From assembly GCF_018603515.1 (NCBI RefSeq), contig NZ_JACATN010000007.1, forward strand, positions 62,001 to 126,000: a stretch of 64,000 nucleotides of DNA, read 5' to 3'. The DNA is from Zobellia barbeyronii. GTDB taxonomy: Bacteria; Bacteroidota; Bacteroidia; Flavobacteriales; Flavobacteriaceae. Under the pieces are notes generated by a model. The model made no database searches and had not been told where the DNA came from. It was given only the letters and a program-made list of their open reading frames with translations. The position numbers and the translations under genes were made by a program. Positions 42,783 to 52,087 of this stretch are shown in pieces (the first letter of the stretch is position 1; every line of letters starts with the position of its first letter).

Positions 42783-42941
42783 ATGAGCAACTATACTATT
42801 TATATTATTTTAGGAGTTGTGGCCGTCATATATATATTATCATCTATGAACAGCCGCCGGCAGTCAAAAGACCGTAAAAGCCGAAAATTTATGGATAATT
42901 ACGAAAGTCCCAAAAAAGAAGAAAAAGAACGAGACCGTTAA
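42783..42941 (+). CDS. 52-residue single-span membrane protein
   Basis: ATG at 42783 to TAA at 42941 encodes one hydrophobic span (residues 4-21, YTIYIILGVVAVIYILSS) followed by a strongly charged tail (RRQSKDRKSRKFMDNYE, KKEEKERDR). It lies between the methyltransferase-like gene (27 bases) and the adenosyltransferase gene (43 bases) on the same strand, so co-transcription is likely. I do not recognise a function. Confidence 0.6.
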   Translation: MSNYTIYIILGVVAVIYILSSMNSRRQSKDRKSRKFMDNYESPKKEEKERDR

Positions 42942-42984
42942 TTTCGTCTATTAAGACACTGTAAACCACTGTAAATTTCTTAAA

Positions 42985-43569
42985 ATGAAAATATACACCA
43001 AAACAGGTGATAAAGGAACCACCGCCCTAATTGGAGGTACTCGGGTTAAAAAACACCACGTACGGATAGAAAGTTATGGTACGGTAGACGAACTTAACTC
43101 TTGGTTAGGCCTAGTTAGAGATCAAAAGATAGATAGCAGGTCTAAGGAGGTTTTGACCAAAATACAGGAGAAACTATTTGTTGTAGGTGCAATTTTGGCG
43201 ACTGATCCTGAGAAAGCAATCCTCAAAAATGGAAAAAAACGTTTGAATATTGCTGAAATCAAGGCAACGGATATTGAATTGCTTGAGAAAGAAATTGATG
43301 TAATGGACGAAGCGTTGCCTCAAATGACGCATTTTATCCTTCCTGGCGGACACACTACAGTGTCATATTGTCATATTGCCAGAACTGTTTGTCGCAGAGC
43401 GGAGCGTATGAGTACACTTCTTTACGAAAATGAACCTTTCAACGAGAACGTACTGTTATTTTTGAACAGACTCTCCGACTATTTATTTGTACTGGCACGA
43501 AAGTTGTCAGAAAACTTACAAGCAGATGAAATAAAATGGATTCCTGAGGATACAGAAAAAGACAACTAG
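42985..43569 (+). CDS. Cob(I)alamin adenosyltransferase, PduO type
   Basis: A 194-residue PduO-type ATP:corrinoid adenosyltransferase. The ATP-binding start MKIYTKTGDKGTTALIGGTRV, the block SYGTVDELNSWLGL and the C-terminal CRRAERMSTL are all family signatures. It makes adenosylcobalamin, the cofactor of methylmalonyl-CoA mutase and of CarH-type photoreceptors. Both themes occur in this window, at 62377 (MeaB) and 10229 (CarH-like). No cobalamin riboswitch is seen in the short gap upstream. Confidence 0.93.
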   Translation: MKIYTKTGDKGTTALIGGTRVKKHHVRIESYGTVDELNSWLGLVRDQKIDSRSKEVLTKIQEKLFVVGAILATDPEKAILKNGKKRLNIAEIKATDIELLEKEIDVMDEALPQMTHFILPGGHTTVSYCHIARTVCRRAERMSTLLYENEPFNENVLLFLNRLSDYLFVLARKLSENLQADEIKWIPEDTEKDN

Positions 43570-43707
43570 CAAGCGATTATAAAATATTTGCTTCAGTTTA
43601 ATTTGCTTTTCTCTAATAATTTGTTTAATTCATCGTTATCAAACTATTAATACAAAAATAATAGTAATAAAATAGCCTGATTTCCTTGGCTATATCGTTA
43701 TAAAAAT

Positions 43708-43715
43708 TATTTTTG
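43708..43715 (+). promoter_or_regulatory. Promoter of the DUF2795 gene
   Basis: TATTTTTG at 43708-43715 is an exact TAnnTTTG match, and TTG at 43685-43687 lies 20 bp upstream, the expected -33 spacing. The predicted start is near 43722, 19 bases before the ATG. Confidence 0.6.
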
Positions 43716-43740
43716 CAAAAATTTAAATTGAACAACTGAA

Positions 43741-43965
43741 ATGTATTGGACATTAGAACTAGCGTCATATTTAAGTGATGCACCCTGGCCCGCAACAAAA
43801 GACGAATTGATAGATTACTCAATCCGTACAGGCGCGCCTCTAGAGGTCGTCGAAAACCTTCAGTCTATGGAAGAAGAGGGCGGTGAGATTTACGAATCCA
43901 TCGAAGAAATCTGGCCAGACTACCCAACAGAAGAAGATTATCTCTGGAACGAGGACGAATATTAG
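43741..43965 (+). CDS. DUF2795 family small acidic protein
   Basis: A 74-residue acidic protein: MYWTLELASYLSDAPWPATKDELIDYSIRTG, then VVENLQSMEEEGG, YESIEEIWPDYPTEEDYLWNEDEY. This is the DUF2795 family of Bacteroidota, which is very strongly conserved but of unknown function. It has its own promoter and terminator, so it is a single-gene unit just upstream of secA. The extreme acidity (more than a quarter Asp/Glu) is visible in the sequence. Confidence 0.88.
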   Translation: MYWTLELASYLSDAPWPATKDELIDYSIRTGAPLEVVENLQSMEEEGGEIYESIEEIWPDYPTEEDYLWNEDEY

Positions 43966-43990
43966 AAATATTACGTTAATTGAAACAAAA

Positions 43991-44013
43991 AAGTCTCTAT
44001 CGAGGCTTTTTTT
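43991..44013 (+). terminator. Terminator of the DUF2795 gene
   Basis: AAGTCTC (43991-43997) and GAGGCTT (44002-44008) pair with one G-T and are followed by a long T run. Confidence 0.8.
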
Positions 44014-44163
44014 TTATGTAATTTTGGCAGGCATTTAGGCGAAATGTACATAGACTTCAAACTGGAATACCTTTTGCAAAGAACTACGCCATATGCACAA
44101 TGTAATTATAGTGCCCTTCCGCTCACAATATCTTAAAGGCGGTCTAATACTAAATAGCTAGAA

Positions 44164-47100
44164 ATGAGTTTTTTAAATTCGATATTAAAAGTATTTGTAG
44201 GTGATAAATCTGAAAAAGACGTTAAAGAACTGCAGCCTCTTGTAGAACAGATAAGGTCTTTTGAAAAGCAGTTAGAAGGAATAAGTCATGACGAGCTTCG
44301 TGAGAAAACTAAAACCTTTAAGCTCAAAATAGCCGAAGACATCAGTGAATTCACCAAAAAGATAGGTGAATTGGAAGAAGAAGTAAAAGCGTCTACGGAT
44401 ATTGATAAGAACGAAGACATTTATGCCGAAATAGATAAACTAAAAGAGGAATCATATAAAGTAAGTGAAGCAACACTTAACGAGATTCTACCTGTAGCAT
44501 TTGCAGTAGTTAAAGAAACTGCTAAGCGTTTTGCTCAAAATAATATAATAGAAGTTACTGCATCAGAATACGATAGAGAACTATCTGGCTCAAAAGACTA
44601 CGTAACTTTAGATGGTGACAGTGCTATTTGGAAAAACTCATGGAACGCCGCTGGAAAAGAGGTTACTTGGGACATGGTTCATTATGACGTACAGCTAATA
44701 GGTGGTATTGCACTACACCAAGGTAAAATTGCAGAAATGCATACTGGTGAAGGTAAGACCCTAGTAGCAACATTGCCTTTATACCTTAATGCTTTGTCAG
44801 GACACGGTACACATTTGGTTACCGTTAATGATTACCTAGCAAAAAGAGATAGTGCTTGGATGGCTCCTATTTTTGAGTTTCACGGTCTTTCAGTAGATTG
44901 TATTGATCATCACCGCCCTAACTCAGAAGGAAGAAGAGCTGCTTACAACGCAGACATTACGTATGGTACCAATAATGAATTTGGTTTTGATTACCTACGG
45001 GATAACATGGCACACACGCCAAAAGATTTAGTACAACGTCCACATCATTACTCAATTGTAGATGAGGTAGATTCAGTTTTAGTTGATGATGCTCGTACAC
45101 CATTAATTATATCAGGTCCCGTGCCTGAAGGAGATCGTCATGAATTTAATGAACTTAAACCTAAGGTTGGTGATATTGTAAATCAACAAAGACATCACTT
45201 AACAGGGGTTTTAGCTGAAGCAAAAAAACTAATTCAAGAAGGCAATACTAAAGAAGGTGGATTCTTATTGCTACGTGTGCATAGAGGACTACCAAAGAAC
45301 AAAGCACTTATTAAGTTCTTAAGTGAAGAAGGTGTTAAGCAGTTGCTTCAGAAAACGGAGAACTACTATATGCAAGATAATAACAGGGAAATGCCTAAAG
45401 TAGACGAAGACCTGTTATTCGTTATCGATGAAAAGAACAACCAGATTGAACTTACCGAGAAAGGTGTAGATTATATTTCAGGTGAGCAAAATAGAGATTT
45501 CTTTGTAATGCCAGATATTGGTGGAGAAATTGCCAAGATTGAAAATCAGAACCTAGATATTGAAAAAGAAGCTGAACTTAAAGAAGAACTTTTTAAAGAG
45601 TTTGGAATTAAGAGTGAGCGTATTCATACCATGAGCCAACTTTTAAAAGCATACACGCTTTTTGAAAAAGATGTGGAATATGTGGTAATGGACAATAAGG
45701 TAATGATTGTTGATGAACAAACCGGACGTATTATGGACGGTCGTCGTTACTCGGACGGACTTCACCAAGCTATTGAAGCCAAAGAGAATGTAAAAATCGA
45801 AGCGCTTACTCAAACATTCGCCACGGTTACATTACAGAACTACTTTAGAATGTATAACAAGCTTTCTGGTATGACCGGTACGGCTGTTACAGAAGCAGGT
45901 GAATTCTGGGAAATATATGAGTTGGATGTTATGGAAATACCAACCAACAGACCTATTGCCCGTGATGATAGACACGATTTAATCTACAAGACCAAGCGTG
46001 AAAAATATAATGCCATAATTGATGAAGTTACTAAACTATCTCAAGCAGGCAGACCAGTATTGATTGGTACAACTTCTGTTGAAATATCTGAGTTGTTATC
46101 ACGAATGTTGACTATCAGAAAAGTAAATCACAACGTACTGAATGCGAAACTTCACAAAAAAGAAGCAGATGTAGTTGCCGAAGCTGGTAACCCAGGTGTT
46201 GTAACCATAGCTACAAACATGGCTGGTCGTGGTACAGATATTAAACTGACCGATGAAGTTAAAAAAGCAGGCGGTTTAGCTATTGTAGGTACAGAAAGAC
46301 ATGACTCAAGACGTGTAGATAGGCAGTTAAGAGGTCGCTCTGGTCGTCAAGGAGATCCAGGAAGTTCGCAATTCTATGTTTCTTTAGAGGATAACCTAAT
46401 GCGTTTATTCGGTTCTGACCGTGTGGCTAAAATGATGGATAAAATGGGCTTGGAAGATGGTGAAGTAATTCAACACTCCATGATGACAAAATCTATTGAG
46501 CGTGCGCAGAAAAAAGTAGAAGAAAACAACTTTGGAGTTCGTAAACGTCTTTTGGAATATGATGATGTTATGAACGCCCAGCGTGAAGTAGTCTACAAAA
46601 GAAGACGTCATGCTATACAAGGTGAGCGTCTAAAAGTGGATATCGCCAATATGGTGTATGATACTTGCGAAGTTATTGCAGATACCAACAAAGCAGCAAG
46701 TGATTACAAGAATTTTGAATTTGAACTTATAAAATATTTCTCCATAACATCTCCTATTTCAGAAGATGAATTTAGTAAAATGAGTGTTCAGGATATTGCT
46801 AATAAGGTGTATTCTGAAGCTTATAAGTACTATCAAGGTAAAATGGAGCGTAATGCAGCAACTGCATTTCCTGTTATAAAAAAGGTTTACGAAGACAATG
46901 CCAACAAGTTTGAGCGTATTGTAGTGCCTTTTACAGATGGTCTTAAAACGCTTAATGTAGTTACTAATTTAGAACTTGCTTATCAAAGTAACGGGAAGGA
47001 ATTGGTTACTGATTTTGAAAAGAACATTACGCTAGCCATCATTGATGACTCTTGGAAAACACATCTGCGTAAGATGGATGAGCTAAAGCAATCTGTGCAG

Positions 47101-47526
47101 TTAGCGGTTCATGAACAGAAAGATCCTTTATTGATTTACAAGTTCGAAGCTTTTGAACTTTTTAAAGAGATGATAGACAAGGTGAATAAAGAAGTTGTTT
47201 CTTTCTTGTTTAAAGGTGAGCTACCAAGCGAGAATCCTAACGAGATTCAAGAAGCTAGAACTGTAAGCAGACCTAAAGAAGAGCTTCAGACCAGTAAAGA
47301 AGAAATACCTAATAGCGATGAACTAGCAGCTCAGAACAGAGCAGCAGGCCAAACACAAGGCCAACGTCCTCAGGTTACTGAAACTATCGTTCGTGAGCGA
47401 CCAAAGATTGGCCGTAACGATAGAGTTACTATAAAGAATGTAATCTCTGGCGAAAGCAAAACTGTTAAGTACAAACAGGCAGAACCGCTTATAGAAAACG
47501 GAGATTGGGTGCTTACAGAAGGGTAA
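44164..47526 (+). CDS. secA: Preprotein translocase ATPase SecA
   Basis: A 1120-residue SecA. Walker A is MHTGEGKTL (about 192-200), the DEAD-equivalent VDEVDSVLVDDARTPL, the second RecA fold carries TNMAGRGTDIKL and QLRGRSGRQGDPGSS. It is longer than the E. coli protein (901 residues) because of a helical insert near residues 55-105 (KKIGELEEEVKASTDIDKNED) and inserts around 310-450, as is usual in Bacteroidota. The C-terminal zinc motif for SecB binding is absent; the tail ends KQAEPLIENGDWVLTEG. It drives Sec-dependent export. Confidence 0.97.
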   Translation: MSFLNSILKVFVGDKSEKDVKELQPLVEQIRSFEKQLEGISHDELREKTKTFKLKIAEDISEFTKKIGELEEEVKASTDIDKNEDIYAEIDKLKEESYKVSEATLNEILPVAFAVVKETAKRFAQNNIIEVTASEYDRELSGSKDYVTLDGDSAIWKNSWNAAGKEVTWDMVHYDVQLIGGIALHQGKIAEMHTGEGKTLVATLPLYLNALSGHGTHLVTVNDYLAKRDSAWMAPIFEFHGLSVDCIDHHRPNSEGRRAAYNADITYGTNNEFGFDYLRDNMAHTPKDLVQRPHHYSIVDEVDSVLVDDARTPLIISGPVPEGDRHEFNELKPKVGDIVNQQRHHLTGVLAEAKKLIQEGNTKEGGFLLLRVHRGLPKNKALIKFLSEEGVKQLLQKTENYYMQDNNREMPKVDEDLLFVIDEKNNQIELTEKGVDYISGEQNRDFFVMPDIGGEIAKIENQNLDIEKEAELKEELFKEFGIKSERIHTMSQLLKAYTLFEKDVEYVVMDNKVMIVDEQTGRIMDGRRYSDGLHQAIEAKENVKIEALTQTFATVTLQNYFRMYNKLSGMTGTAVTEAGEFWEIYELDVMEIPTNRPIARDDRHDLIYKTKREKYNAIIDEVTKLSQAGRPVLIGTTSVEISELLSRMLTIRKVNHNVLNAKLHKKEADVVAEAGNPGVVTIATNMAGRGTDIKLTDEVKKAGGLAIVGTERHDSRRVDRQLRGRSGRQGDPGSSQFYVSLEDNLMRLFGSDRVAKMMDKMGLEDGEVIQHSMMTKSIERAQKKVEENNFGVRKRLLEYDDVMNAQREVVYKRRRHAIQGERLKVDIANMVYDTCEVIADTNKAASDYKNFEFELIKYFSITSPISEDEFSKMSVQDIANKVYSEAYKYYQGKMERNAATAFPVIKKVYEDNANKFERIVVPFTDGLKTLNVVTNLELAYQSNGKELVTDFEKNITLAIIDDSWKTHLRKMDELKQSVQLAVHEQKDPLLIYKFEAFELFKEMIDKVNKEVVSFLFKGELPSENPNEIQEARTVSRPKEELQTSKEEIPNSDELAAQNRAAGQTQGQRPQVTETIVRERPKIGRNDRVTIKNVISGESKTVKYKQAEPLIENGDWVLTEG

Positions 47527-47550
47527 AAACCAGTACTTATTACAATATTT

Positions 47551-47585
47551 AACGGCAACTTAGAGATAAGTTGCCGTTTTTTTTG
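47551..47585 (+). terminator. Terminator of secA
   Basis: AACGGCAACTTA (47551-47562) and TAAGTTGCCGTT (47567-47578) form a perfect 12-bp stem with a GAGA loop followed by T residues. Confidence 0.9.
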
Positions 47586-47729
47586 CCCGATTGACGAGTA
47601 AAACGCTACTTAAATACAATTGTATCTACTATTGCAGGGCTATGAATAAATTACCCCCAAGGTAAAGTTGCGGTTAGTCAAGCAATTCTATACCTAGTTT
47701 ATTCAGAATTTAACTTCCAGAAATGCCTC

Positions 47730-47747
47730 CACTTTAAAATTAAAGTG
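47730..47747. promoter_or_regulatory. Palindrome at the kinase promoter (possible operator)
   Basis: CACTTTAA (47730-47737) and TTAAAGTG (47740-47747) are perfect 8-bp arms separated by AA. The palindrome ends five bases before the -7 box at 47753 and so covers the -33 region, a position suited to a repressor or sigma-assisting factor. Confidence 0.45.
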
Positions 47748-47752
47748 TGTTG

Positions 47753-47760
47753 TATCTTTG
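47753..47760 (+). promoter_or_regulatory. -7 promoter element of the first HisKA_2 kinase
   Basis: TATCTTTG matches TAnnTTTG exactly and predicts a start near 47767, 39 bases before the ATG at 47806. Confidence 0.55.
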
Positions 47761-47805
47761 TGGAAGTGTCGCATTTTAAACGCGGATTCACTTCTTTTTT
47801 TTTAA

Positions 47806-49035
47806 ATGAATACCGAAAACGTTTACATGCGAAAGCCAAAAACACAGCTGAACAGGATTAGCGATAAGACAAAATTATTACTAAAGTTCAACTATATATC
47901 CTCTGCTCTTAGTCTTATTCTAGGTCTAATTTGCTCTTATGCCATTCATATGAGCGGCACCATACCTTATGTTTTCTACTTCTACTTTGTTCTAAATCTA
48001 TTGAACGTAGCAGCTTTTAATAAGCATAAGAACCTTACGGCAATGGCAATTGGCACTTCTGCACTTTCGTTCTTAAGTACTATTGTAATTACACTTTTTA
48101 GTGGTGGCATAAATAGTCCGTTTATTTTCATTCTTGGCCTTATTGTACTAGCAGGTTATATATCTACAAGGGTCTTTGGCAAGGTGTATCTATACCTTAT
48201 TATTAGTACTATAATCTTAATATATCTTATTGATTATGTCAATTTTGATTTCATAGTAAATGAAGTTCCCGAAAGTTCTAGAGATTTGTTCAGCCTGATC
48301 AGTATATTATTTTCCGTTTATTTACTAGGTGGTGTGTTAGGCAAAAACCTATTGAACACCCACCACAAGCTATATAAATCAAAAGCTAAAATTGAAAAAA
48401 GTGTAGACGAAAAAGAAAACCTTCTGCGAGAAGTACATCATAGGGTTAAAAACAATCTACAGACCGTCTCCAGTCTTTTGAACTTGCAGGCTAGAAATAC
48501 ACCTAACGAACAAATTAAAGAATTAGTAAAAAGTAGTCAAAATAGGGTGACCGCAATGGCTATGATTCACGAAATGCTCTACGTTCGTGATAACCTCTCT
48601 AAAATTGAATTTGGATCGTACGTACAAGAACTTACGCAATTTCTTCTAAGAACAGTAGAACGAAAAGACAGGAAGATAGATGTTGCTATAGATATTCCCG
48701 ATACTTGGCTGAGTATTGATACTGCCATTCCCTTGGGTTTATTAATCAATGAAACAGTGACTAACTCCATTAAGTATGGCTTTAAAGATATGGAACTGGG
48801 TAAAATTACGATTGAACTTGAAAAAAGATTTCAAAATAAATTCATCCTTAAAATTAGTGATAATGGAACCAGTTTCCCTCTAGATTTTGATTTTAAAAAC
48901 TCTAACACACTGGGATTAAGACTAATTCATAATCTTGCAAGACAACTACAAGGAACAATAGAACGCCTCCCAACTACTGAAGGCACAACCTATAAATTAG
49001 TATTTCAAGATATAGCAAGCCAATTTAATACGTAA
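47806..49035 (+). CDS. Membrane HisKA_2 sensor histidine kinase (paralogue 1)
   Basis: A 409-residue kinase. Residues about 25-185 contain six hydrophobic spans with the motif LFSGGINSPFIF between the third and fourth. A short coiled coil leads to the HisKA_2 motif REVHHRVKNNLQTVSSLLNLQ (His211/His212), then an HATPase_c domain with NETVTNSIKYGF, ISDNGTSFP and LGLRLIHNL. HisKA_2 kinases usually phosphorylate separate receivers; none is adjacent. Two paralogues follow at 49277 and 52088. GGINSPF differs at one position from the GGxxNPF heptad that binds ubiquinone in RegB, so a quinone or redox input is conceivable. Confidence 0.9.
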   Translation: MNTENVYMRKPKTQLNRISDKTKLLLKFNYISSALSLILGLICSYAIHMSGTIPYVFYFYFVLNLLNVAAFNKHKNLTAMAIGTSALSFLSTIVITLFSGGINSPFIFILGLIVLAGYISTRVFGKVYLYLIISTIILIYLIDYVNFDFIVNEVPESSRDLFSLISILFSVYLLGGVLGKNLLNTHHKLYKSKAKIEKSVDEKENLLREVHHRVKNNLQTVSSLLNLQARNTPNEQIKELVKSSQNRVTAMAMIHEMLYVRDNLSKIEFGSYVQELTQFLLRTVERKDRKIDVAIDIPDTWLSIDTAIPLGLLINETVTNSIKYGFKDMELGKITIELEKRFQNKFILKISDNGTSFPLDFDFKNSNTLGLRLIHNLARQLQGTIERLPTTEGTTYKLVFQDIASQFNT

Positions 49036-49062
49036 GTATTATATTAGCTGACACTGTTTTTG

Positions 49063-49139
49063 TCTACAATTATTTTTCCTTATTACAAATTAGATTTTTC
49101 TGTCACAAAATGACAGATAATTCGGAATAAAATTGTAGA
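49063..49139. repeat. Nested inverted repeats between the first two kinases
   Basis: The outer arms TCTACAATT (49063-49071) and AATTGTAGA (49131-49139) enclose a second hairpin, CTGTCA (49100-49105) and TGACAG (49111-49116). A further CTGACAG follows about ten bases later. The function is unclear: it could be the transcript end of the first kinase or a regulatory site for the second. Confidence 0.4.
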
Positions 49140-49276
49140 TTTCTGACAGAAGCCCCAGCTTATCATTTTTCAAATTGTCCCCACCATAGTATAGTTTCAT
49201 GGCTAAAATTGCCAGGTTTGTACTATTTTACTATTTGGGGTGTAATTTTTCCACTTCGGCTTCAATATAATTAGTA

Positions 49277-50491
49277 ATGCCTAACATGAATACGTTTCAA
49301 AGCAGATTAGACAGCCAAAGCAGGCTGTTAATTGACTTTGCATACTCTTCATCTGCCCTATCATTTTTAGTTGGCATAGCCCTTTATATGTTGGGGGTTA
49401 TGGGCTATCTCCCCGCAACATTTATAATATACGCGGTATTGAACCTTGCTAACATGTTTCTGTATAAGAAATATAACAAGCTACTTATTACATCTGTTAT
49501 TGGCTCTGCCCTATCACTTATTGGTACAGTAGTAGTAACCCTCTTTAGCGGAGGTATAAACAGTTCGTTTATTTTTGTCTTCAGTATCATTATTCTGGGT
49601 GGCTATATGACAGGTCATTTTTTTGGAAAAATATACCTAACAATTATCTTGCTTGTTACCATTGGTATATATGCCGCAAGCGAATACCTTTCCATTCCTA
49701 ATGAAATACCGGAAAACTCAAGAGACCTTTTCAGCTTCATAAGCATCATTTTTTGCTCTTATTTATTGTTTGTTGTTTTTGGCAAACATCTTTTACTTAC
49801 TCATGAAAGACTAGAAACGTCAAAAACAAAAATAGAAGAAGGTATTGCGGAGAAAGAATTACTTCTTAGAACAGTACATCATAGGGTAAAGAACAATCTG
49901 CAGACCGTATCCAGTCTCTTAAGTTTACAATCCAAGAATACTACAAATGTTAAAATAAAAGAACTAGCTATCAGTAGTCAACATAGAATTAATTCTATGG
50001 CTATGATTCATGAAATGCTTTACATGCAGGATAACATCTCCCAGATTGCTTTTAAACCTTACCTAAAAGAACTTACTGATTTCTTAGTGAAATCTGCCAA
50101 CAGCAAAAATCTAGATGTTACCGTAAACATAGATATGCCAGATGTTAATCTAGGTTTGGATACAACAATTCCTTTAGGCTTGCTAATTAACGAAGCCGTT
50201 ACAAATTCTTTAAAATATGGGTTTCCAGAAAATACAGCTGGTAGAATAGACATTCTCCTTAAAGAAAACACAGAAGAATCTCAAAGCTATTTTTTAGATA
50301 TTACCGATGATGGAGTAGGTTTTCCTGCGGAGATAAATCATAAAACCACCAAATCTCTAGGACTTAAACTTATGCACAATCTAGGACGTCAATTAAGAGG
50401 TTCTGTATCACGGATTAAAACAGAAAAAGGAACGGGTTACCACATTATTTTTAAAGATAAAGAGCGACATCTACCAGGAATTAATGGGTAA
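49277..50491 (+). CDS. Membrane HisKA_2 sensor histidine kinase (paralogue 2)
   Basis: A 404-residue kinase with the same plan as its neighbours: six N-terminal spans (about 17-172), LFSGGINSSFIF in place of LFSGGINSPFIF, HisKA_2 motif RTVHHRVKNNLQTVSSLLSLQ (His201/His202), and HATPase_c with NEAVTNSLKYGF, ITDDGVGFP and LGLKLMHNLGRQL. It is the most divergent of the three: the proline of the SGGINSPF motif is Ser and several spans differ. No receiver gene is near. The gap upstream (241 bases) holds nested inverted repeats. Confidence 0.9.
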   Translation: MPNMNTFQSRLDSQSRLLIDFAYSSSALSFLVGIALYMLGVMGYLPATFIIYAVLNLANMFLYKKYNKLLITSVIGSALSLIGTVVVTLFSGGINSSFIFVFSIIILGGYMTGHFFGKIYLTIILLVTIGIYAASEYLSIPNEIPENSRDLFSFISIIFCSYLLFVVFGKHLLLTHERLETSKTKIEEGIAEKELLLRTVHHRVKNNLQTVSSLLSLQSKNTTNVKIKELAISSQHRINSMAMIHEMLYMQDNISQIAFKPYLKELTDFLVKSANSKNLDVTVNIDMPDVNLGLDTTIPLGLLINEAVTNSLKYGFPENTAGRIDILLKENTEESQSYFLDITDDGVGFPAEINHKTTKSLGLKLMHNLGRQLRGSVSRIKTEKGTGYHIIFKDKERHLPGING

Positions 50492-50563
50492 TTTATCATT
50501 AAGATATGGTTTCCACTTGCTACTTAAAAAATCTATATATTTAAAGTACAATAGAACCACGAT

Positions 50564-51955
50564 ATGAAAAACTCTCGACGAAAGTTCCTGTCTTCCATAA
50601 GTATGCTTGCTGCCAGTTCTGCTATGCCATTACATGCTTTTAATTTTGGCTCATCAAAAAAACTTAAGGTTGCCCTTGTTGGAACGGGAATACGAGGCAT
50701 CACATTTTGGGGTAAAAGATTAGTTGACGAGTACTCCGATATTATTGAATTTGTGGGCCTTTCCGATATAAATAGTAGTAGGCTGGCTTATGGTAAAAAA
50801 TATATTGGTGTCGCCTGCCCTGTTTTTATCGACTTTGAGAAAATGGTGAAGGATACTCGTCCAGACCTTATTATTGTTACTACAAAAGACTCTACCCATC
50901 ATCAATTTATAATAAAAGGTATAGAAATGGGCTGCGATTTACTAACTGAGAAGCCGCTTACCGTAGACGAAATTAAGTGTCAGGCTATTTTGGATGCTGA
51001 GAAAAAATCCGATAAAAACTTAATTGTAGGTTTCAATTATAGATGGAGCCCTTACGCCACTAAGATTAAAGAACTCTTGATGGACAAAACTATTGGCGAT
51101 TTGGTATCGGTAGATTTCAGCTGGTATCTTAACACCTACCATGGTGCTTCATATTTTAGAAGATGGCATGGCGACATGGAAAGTAGCGGGTCTCTTTGGG
51201 TACATAAATCCACTCATCATTTTGATTTACTTAACTGGTGGATAGATTCTGAACCAAGTGAAGTATTCGCTTATGGAGATTTAGAGTTCTACGGAAAAAA
51301 TAGTCCTTTCAGAGGAGATAATTGCCGTACCTGCAAACATAGTAATGAATGCGATTTTTATTGGGATATTACCCAAAATGAATTTATGAAAGAACTTTAT
51401 GTAGACCACGAACAAGAAGACGGCTACATACGTGATAACTGTCTGTTCCGAAAAGACATAGATATTTATGATAAAATGTCTGCACAGGTAAAATATACCA
51501 ACAATACCACTCTGAATTACTCCCTTACCACCTACTCCCCTTTTGAGGGCTGGAGAGTAGCTTTTAATGGCACAAAAGGCCGTATTGAAGCTTCTCAAGA
51601 TATTCCCTATCATACTAATATTACCGTTTCTGAAGCCGAAAAACATACCAATGAAATGGATCAGACCAACAAAGAAGAACTATCCTATGAGCCCATCATA
51701 GTGCATAAACTCTGGAAGGAACATGAAACCATACAAGTACCTATGGAGAAACAAGGCCATGGTGGCGGTGATAAACGCTTGCAAGACAAAATATTCAAGA
51801 CCGCAGACACAGAAGATCCTTATGGCAGAACTGCAGGTATTAGAGATGGTGCCATGTCAATTCTCATTGGTATTGGTGCAAGACGTAGCATTGAACAGAA
51901 AAAAGCCATACAAATTTCAGAGCTTACAGATTTAGTGCCTCAAAAAAAACGATAA
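50564..51955 (+). CDS. Gfo/Idh/MocA-family oxidoreductase, Tat-exported
   Basis: A 463-residue protein. The N-terminus MKNSRRKFLSSISMLAASSAMPLHAF carries a twin-arginine signal. The Rossmann part has VALVGTGIRG and the family hallmark LLTEKPLTVDEIK, with the lysine expected in catalysis. The C-terminal alpha/beta domain contains SSGSLWVHKSTHHFDLLNWW. A cluster of cysteines (NCRTCKHSNECDF and DNCLF) in the second half could bind a metal or form disulfides. Members of this exported group act on sugars or glycans, often as glycoside-cleaving or epimerising enzymes. It lies between two kinase paralogues, with no evident operon partner. Confidence 0.88.
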   Translation: MKNSRRKFLSSISMLAASSAMPLHAFNFGSSKKLKVALVGTGIRGITFWGKRLVDEYSDIIEFVGLSDINSSRLAYGKKYIGVACPVFIDFEKMVKDTRPDLIIVTTKDSTHHQFIIKGIEMGCDLLTEKPLTVDEIKCQAILDAEKKSDKNLIVGFNYRWSPYATKIKELLMDKTIGDLVSVDFSWYLNTYHGASYFRRWHGDMESSGSLWVHKSTHHFDLLNWWIDSEPSEVFAYGDLEFYGKNSPFRGDNCRTCKHSNECDFYWDITQNEFMKELYVDHEQEDGYIRDNCLFRKDIDIYDKMSAQVKYTNNTTLNYSLTTYSPFEGWRVAFNGTKGRIEASQDIPYHTNITVSEAEKHTNEMDQTNKEELSYEPIIVHKLWKEHETIQVPMEKQGHGGGDKRLQDKIFKTADTEDPYGRTAGIRDGAMSILIGIGARRSIEQKKAIQISELTDLVPQKKR

Positions 51956-52087
51956 CAGAAGTTAATTACTTAGTTTTAGAGGTAGTATTTTGCTTACTTT
52001 TTTAAGTATACCATTAAACACATTTAGATTTACCATTAGAAAGAAGTTTTACCTAAATAAATAGAGAGAAAAATAAATTACCCTTTC

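Noticed and set aside
42942-42984. Cobalamin riboswitch before the adenosyltransferase gene
   Set aside because: The gap is only 43 bases and contains no B12-box-like sequence.
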